Shown piece by piece: positions 59,201 through 64,000 of a DNA stretch of 64,000 bases. The stretch lies in NCBI GenBank assembly GCA_964036665.1, contig OZ038532.1, positions 1,302,001 to 1,366,000 on the forward strand, in the 5' to 3' direction. Position numbers and translations under genes: made by a program. The notes below the pieces were generated by a model. That model did no database searches. It saw only the letters and a list, made by a program, of their open reading frames with translations, and had not been told where the DNA came from. This DNA is from Gordius sp. MW1 (lineage: Eukaryota; Nematomorpha; Gordioida; Gordea; Gordiidae). Position 1 is the first letter of the stretch. Each line of letters opens with the position of its first letter.

Positions 59201-62200
59201 GGCTAAAGTGAGCATCAAAATTTTTTTTTCCGTTTTTTTTGGCTATCATTGACTTATAGAGTATCTGTTGGTACTGACCAATAGAGAAAAATTGACCATT
59301 GGCCAAATTTTTGATTTTTTTAATTAAAAATTGTTCAAATTCAACAAAAAATTTCTCCCAACAATTCTGCAAATTCTTAACATTGTGTTGTTTTATAATA
59401 TAATCACTTTTCTCGCCCATAAATTGCATAGCAAATATGATACATTTATACGGAGTGTAGATGAATCCCCCTTCCCTTCCCTTCCCCCCTCCGCTTCCCC
59501 CTTCCCCCTTCCCACGAGGGCCGAAGGCCCGAGTTTTTATTAGTTTCATTATATATTTAATATTTTATATAATAAAGTAATTTTTATGAATTTTTTTTAT
59601 ATATGTATAAATTTGTAACCTTCTCTCTGTTGTTGAGACGCAAAAATGGGCGAAGCTGCTAATTGTTGCGCTGCTAGAGCTTGAGAAAATGTTCCATAAA
59701 TAGCCGCCGGGTACGCTATAATGTAAGTATTAAATGACAAATATTGTAGTAGACAAATTCACTTAAAAATAACAAATATCGTCAAAGTTATTACCAAAAG
59801 CATGGAGAGGGTGCAAACTTTGATATGCTGCCGCGTTAGGATGCTGCAATATGGGATCAATCGTAAAGGTTTGTCCTGTAAATTAAAAACGAATAAGGTG
59901 AAGTGATTCTTCGAAAAAGTCATTCTATAGGCATGTTCAAGTCTGATAAGTGATATGGGAAGACAATATAATATGGCTATCAAACTATAAAATTACAAGG
60001 AAATGTTTAAAATGTAGCGCACATGGCCGTAGCCAAGGGGGGGGGGGCAGGGAGGGGCGGCTGCCCCCCTCTAAATATAAAATTTGTTGAAATTTAATAA
60101 AATTTTGGCTAAAATTTCAAAAAATGTTGATTTACATTTTGCCCCTCCCTAAATCATTATTGCCCCCCCCCCCTTCTTGCAGTGCTGGCTACGCCCATGC
60201 TGATTGTATATATACCTTGATAATGCTGTGGGGCAGACAGCGTGGCTAAAGCGGCGTTATTGGAGTAAAGCTGATCCAAGAGCGCATTTTGAGACGTGTT
60301 CCCAGCTGCACCCAAATTGAATAACGCTGCCGCTGCTGCAACAGCGTTATTATGCGCCGCACCATTTTGGTTGTTGGGAGGAGCAGCGTTAGCCTGAGCC
60401 CCACCTTGTTGCCCCGCTGGATTAGTGTAAGCTCCTAAATGATTTTGCTGCTGTTGTTGCTGCTGCTGCTGCAACATGGTCAAATGAGCGCTCGCTTGTT
60501 GCGCTTGAGTCGAATTATGATGCTGATGTTGGCCGCCCTGACCGGCTTGAGCGTTGCCATTTGCCGCCATATTTAAGCTTAAGGCCAAGCCAGGAGGGTT
60601 GGGATTAGTTGACGCTACTTGTACGGGCGTCGGAGTTCCAGAACCTTGATGCGCTGCAGCTGCAGCCATATAATGATGGTGATGGTGGGACGCTGCTGCA
60701 CCAGCGTTACTAGCGCCAGCATTAATTAACGCTTGATGACCCCCTCCTCCAGTTTGCTGGCCCACGACCGCGGCATTGAGGTTGGCTAGCGCCGCTTGAG
60801 TAGCCACCAAATCTAAAGAGCGAATTTATTATTTTAATCGTTGATTGATTTAAGTATATACCCATATTTTAGAAGAGATCGTAGAATGAAAGTAATCTTA
60901 AAAGTAGGTATTTGGGTATATTCACAAAATAAGGTACATGAAGAGATGTGTTAATTTAAAGACCAATAAATTATAGACGAAAGAACTGACCACCAGCATA
61001 GGTGACAAACACAATCATAGATAAATGTTAATTAATTACCATATGCAAGTGTCCACAACTGTTTTAAAAGTGATGGAAGTGAAAATTAATCGTAGCCAAA
61101 ACTTAATAATATAACAACTTTTAAATTATTTTGATGAAATTTCTAATTTAGCAAACAAGACCTTTCAAACTAAATAAAATTAATACGAAGTAGTACCTTT
61201 AGTTGAAAAGTCTATTTAATCCATGGGATGAAATCGAGAAAAATAAATGTCGGTCTTATCAACCTGGAAATTTTGGAAATATTTGGGCAATAAATTAAAC
61301 TTGAGGATAAGAATCAATGAGTCGCTAAACCAAATGTTGGGTAAGAAAAGAGTATGCAAGGAATGGAATAGGGTAATGGAACAAAAAATGCGGTTTTTAG
61401 GGTATGGGTTTGGAGGGGGGAAGAGAAAGAATTCGAGGATATTCAATTCAACACGGGGCTAACTAAGCAAAAATTTGTTATGAGAGAGACAGTGTATACC
61501 TAGCGGAGGAGCGGTTAATTAAAGTGGAACGCACTAGGCTAATAGAGGATGACTGAGCGGGCGGTTGCGGCAATGTTTATTTAACACATTTTGGCATATA
61601 GAGAGATATATGTAATGTAATATTTATTCGCATCTCCTCGCTAAATTACCCTTCCCCTATTTCCCTATTATGGATTATGCTGATTCAAGATTCCATATAT
61701 AAGCGACTGCTCTAGAACGGAACCCGAGTGCAAAAAAAAGTCGTTGTTTTTCAATGACAAAGTTTAGTAATGTAGGAATATTTCACTATGGGGGGGGGCG
61801 AGGCCACCCCTATAGTAGTATTTGAAATGATTTGCTGATGATTATATTATTGAATGGGTGGGTAAGGTAACTAGGATGTGAAAGTTGTATAAGTAGCCGG
61901 GGGGAGGGGAAGTGCGTTTTTGGCGAGAAATCAATCGAATATACACTATAATGAAGTGGATTTCAGATATTATGCTCTAAATGAAGGATTTGTAATACAA
62001 ATTTGGCAAAAGGGTACATGTTATTTGCCTGCTTACAAAAGAAGATTTGCTCATTTAAAAAAACAGCATTCCAATAAAATTGGAATTAAGGATTGCTTAG
62101 AATTTCAAAAAGCGTTTTCTCAAGGCTGATAGGAGAGTTTACATTATAAAATTCTATCATGGGGGCATTTTTGCTAAGTATTTTTGCCTTAAATTTTCAA

Positions 62201-63151
62201 GGTATGTGTAAAAAAAGTAATTTTAATCATAATTCTCCTAAATTAAAAGAAATTAGAATTGAGAGGGGGTAGCCGCCCTTTCTGTCTCCCCCTGGCTATG
62301 CCCATGAAAGGGAGCACTGTTTATCTATTTTCAAGTTTGCTTTTCATAATATCATGGCTTAAGGCTATATTTTTAAATCTTTTTTCTAGGCAAAATCTCG
62401 ACTTTTATTTAAATAAAAACAAAATTTTATTTACCAGCACGTTTCTTTCTGATCTGACACGCATAAATATATTTAAGTCAATTATGTATTTAATTAATTT
62501 TATACTATATAAAATTTTATCTTAGATTTAAATCGGCAACACATTTATTTTATTAATAAATTATCTATGCTATTCAAATGTATGATTTCGTAAAATAAAT
62601 TTAAATGTTTTTGTAAGGTGATATGGTAGATATTCGAGAGTCTACCTAGGGAAAGACAGGGGCCGATTCGCCCCCCTTCTTCCGCTAAACAAAGTATTTT
62701 AACTATAATACACCCCTTAAATAGCAAGAAAGGCATTTTTTGAAAAAAAAATGGAGAAACGGATTTTACATAATAATTAAAAATTATTTGTTAACGATAA
62801 AAAAAATTTTATTAGTAGCATTGAATTTACCAGAGTTAGGATTAGCGGTCAATATGTGATGATGGTGTAAGTGACCGCTCAGAGGTTGTAAATAACCAGC
62901 GAAGGCGGCTGCAGCCTGGTGTTGCTGCAACAACTAAATTTAAAGCGTAAAAAAATTTAAAATACCTAATAATAATAATTATAAGTGATGGTAATAATCA
63001 ATTATACTCTTTTATAATTTGTTAAAAGTATTTATTTATAAAGAAGTTTTCCAAAAGTAGAAACCTGAGCATAAGCAGCACCATAAGCTGATCCAGGAGC
63101 CAATATTGATGCGTTTCCTTGACCAGTTACTGCACCTAGGGCTGCCGCATT
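56240..63151 (-). CDS. CELF: CELF/Bruno-family RNA-binding protein, 3' part (continues beyond window)
   Basis: CELF proteins bind GU-rich RNA and control splicing, mRNA decay and translation. Seven exons on the minus strand: 63151-63065, 62933-62831, 60812-60216, 59875-59795, 59715-59620, 56954-56811, 56367-56240; phases agree and give 411 codons to the stop. The third RRM is unmistakable: [80 protein letters not shown], ending [12 protein letters not shown]2 is LFIYHL and RNP1 is KCFGFVSY. Upstream is the divergent linker: Ala/Gly-rich, with His5 and Gln9 runs in the large 597-nt exon (a long exon for this region). RRM1, RRM2 and the start lie to the right of the window. The intron between 59620 and 56954 holds a LINE tail and tandem arrays. 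Confidence 0.92.
56623..56801. repeat. hAT-type MITE copy abutting a CELF splice donor
   Basis: tagtgttgtaaactttgg at the left; aaaacccagccgtttttacaacact at the right. The right end is nine bases from the last base of the CELF exon 56954-56811, so the donor gtaaag is host sequence and the intron becomes MITE almost at once. Confidence 0.85.
57070..57600 (+). mobile_element. LINE 3' fragment in a CELF intron
   Basis: The plus strand reads [20 protein letters not shown], then [40 protein letters not shown] and SPPNSIVF, then (after a stop) IAIAKSNF and [11 protein letters not shown]. It covers the same domain as 4568-5292 and the same C-terminus as 14500 and 17040. Upstream text (57150-57240; [15 protein letters not shown]) is probably the RPDG..L.PW block in a shifted frame. 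Confidence 0.7.
57620..57720. repeat. Conserved element end with short tandem repeat
   Basis: ttaattgctatgcaatttat+gggctcgtttttg is followed by three copies of gttgtcc(gtt). The same end occurs at 9408, 20856 and 35547 and, inverted, at 36728 and 59404. Confidence 0.6.
57880..58330. repeat. Tandem repeat, about 60-bp unit with ttgctatgcaatttaactag
   Basis: Units contain ataataaacataaataaaag, ttgtttactttt and aattgctatgcaatttaact, then agt. There are about five copies, one more at 58550-58612, and a large palindrome inserted at 58044-58225. Confidence 0.75.
58044..58225. repeat. Near-perfect palindrome, about 90-bp arms
   Basis: The arm tatggtccata-centred structure runs outward through agtgtccgaaatattgcg, ttccatttccctctacctac, gctatcaatccaaatccacc and gtatttatac on both sides, with only a few mismatches. 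Centre near 58135 (tatggtatggaccata). Confidence 0.9.
58335..59330 (-). repeat. Tandem array, about 110-bp unit (array 2, inverted relative to array 1)
   Basis: Units read on the plus strand ctttttggccgtccgctggc, tgctgaccaatgg, aaaaaatgaccattggccaa, aatgtgaatcgaaa, then a T-rich tract with ttcgtttttttt. These are the reverse complement of the units at 35660-36540. About nine units, with one interruption at 58550-58615. Frames across it are artefacts. Confidence 0.85.
59404..59540 (-). repeat. C-rich minisatellite with hairpin, mirror of 35395-35560
   Basis: tttctcgcccataaattgca+tagcaaatatgatac is followed by ccttccc-type repeats and gggccgaaggcccgag, whose GGGCC-GAA-GGCCC can form a tight hairpin. 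Same modules, opposite strand, as at 35395-35560. Confidence 0.8.
60022..60199. repeat. Foldback MITE, 'catgggc(g)tagcc' family, CELF intron
   Basis: catggccgtagccaaggggg at the left; gtgctggctacgcccatg at the right; the fullest copy in the window. It lies 17 bp beyond the donor end of the 60812-60216 exon, so a naive open frame runs from the exon into it. Confidence 0.85.
60817..62825. other. CELF intron with an unassigned plus-strand frame
   Basis: The open frame 61920-62129 (+) reads [20 protein letters not shown], then [21 protein letters not shown] do not recognise it; it may be a transposon remnant, given the adjacent MITE half at 62262-62310 (gagggggtagccgcc...cctggctatgcccatg). The rest is AT-rich with homopolymer runs. 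Confidence 0.4.
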
Positions 63152-64000
63152 CTAACATATTACAAATGCATATTAACTAGTATAAATTTTTAAGAATATG
63201 AAGTTAAATTTAAATCATAATATAAGATGACTTATGAATGAGTTATATAGTTTCAAAAAAGATATCTAAGGCAAATTTGCCGTAATAACTTAATACTAAT
63301 TTTATCTAATTTTGGCTCTTTTCATAGTTTTTAAATAGTTTCTTGTAATCACTCCTAATTGAGTTTGCACAAATTGCAAAAATATATGGTACTGCTCAAA
63401 AAATGATGAACAATAAATAGAGACCGGTGGTACTTTTATCCTTTAAATTATTTTTGAAAATAATAAGGAGAAATCTTAATTATACCTGTATATCGTAATG
63501 TATAAGTAGAAATATTAAAAAAATATATATTTAGAAATTTTGTTGGAAAAAAACGATTTTTAGGGGCTGTTGGTAACATTTATAAAATCATGTGTTTTGG
63601 ACTTAGAATAATATATGCTTATCTTATAAAGGGGTATATTTTCTAAAATTTTTAATTATATAAAATAAGAGGGGGGGGGGGAGAGACTTGTCGGACAGAA
63701 AGTGCTAGCCACTCCTCATTGTGACTTGCCTCATGAAAACAGACAAGATTTAAAAACTAAATCTTCGTTTAATATTTAACTTTTCGCAATCAAAACCGTC
63801 AAAATAACAACCTGACCTATGTACCGATAAGGGACAGAATAAATGTATAATCCATAGTGTATTCCTTATTTGTAATATACGTAAAATATAAACATATCAT
63901 ATTTACATTCTCTATCAATTCTCTTATTGATTTGAGTTGAATTACACTTGTTTAAAGTGAAAACATAAAGGCAACTCTATCCCTCGAAAGGAACTATGTC
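63152..64000. other. CELF intron running off the window
   Basis: No further exon recognised. A G run lies near 63671. Confidence 0.45.

Overview
This is an AT-rich stretch of a metazoan nuclear genome. Genes have many short, phase-consistent GT-AG introns and the standard genetic code, and the DNA between them is packed with transposable-element debris. Protein similarity is to animals in general: a CUL2-type cullin, a CELF/Bruno RNA-binding protein, SUMO, COQ10, TTC19 and a rhodopsin-class receptor. I cannot name the phylum from sequence alone; an invertebrate is most likely, given the rhodopsin-like receptor and the LINE, Helitron, hAT and MITE load.

Layout. 1-7000: MITEs, a decayed Helitron with a Pif1-like helicase piece and a CTAG-T end, and a minus-strand LINE tail. 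7055-7512: an intact five-exon SUMO gene (+). 9.4-10.0 kb: small inverted-repeat elements. 11.2-12.2 kb: a rhodopsin-like GPCR (-) split over three frames. 13.6-15.4 kb: a hAT-type element with a perfect 8-bp target duplication and a LINE tail inside. 16.07-27.98 kb: a complete 18-exon CUL2 gene (-), predicted 805 residues, whose introns hold at least four copies of one hAT-type MITE, two LINE tails and a large inverted-repeat element. 29.3-31.6 kb: a small LTR-type element nested in an inverted-repeat element. 33.2-34.7 kb: a hAT transposon with its transposase remnant, subterminal GAACGCGTTC motifs and an 8-bp target duplication. 35.4-36.7 kb: tandem arrays. 39.1 kb: an adenosylhomocysteinase pseudogene piece. 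41.7-44.0 kb: a broken Ty3/Gypsy fossil. 44.3-46.3 kb: a 2-kb foldback structure made of G-run/C-run tandem repeats. 46.35-48.18 kb: TTC19 (+), with one frame break. 49.7-51.0 kb: COQ10 (-), intact. 52.2-54.7 kb: a hAT-BED element with an internal tandem duplication. 56.24 kb to beyond the right edge: the 3' half of a CELF-family gene (-), whose introns contain an inverted second copy of the 35-36 kb arrays.

Functional relations. SUMO and CUL2 both belong to ubiquitin-like modification systems but are separate genes. TTC19 (complex III maintenance) and COQ10 (coenzyme Q binding) are adjacent convergent genes for mitochondrial respiratory-chain proteins. No novel multi-gene system is evident. 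The most unusual features are the large foldback structure, the paired inverted tandem-array blocks, and introns built almost wholly of MITE sequence or with MITEs a few bases from splice donors. All exon boundaries were placed by hand from splice dinucleotides and family alignments recalled from memory.
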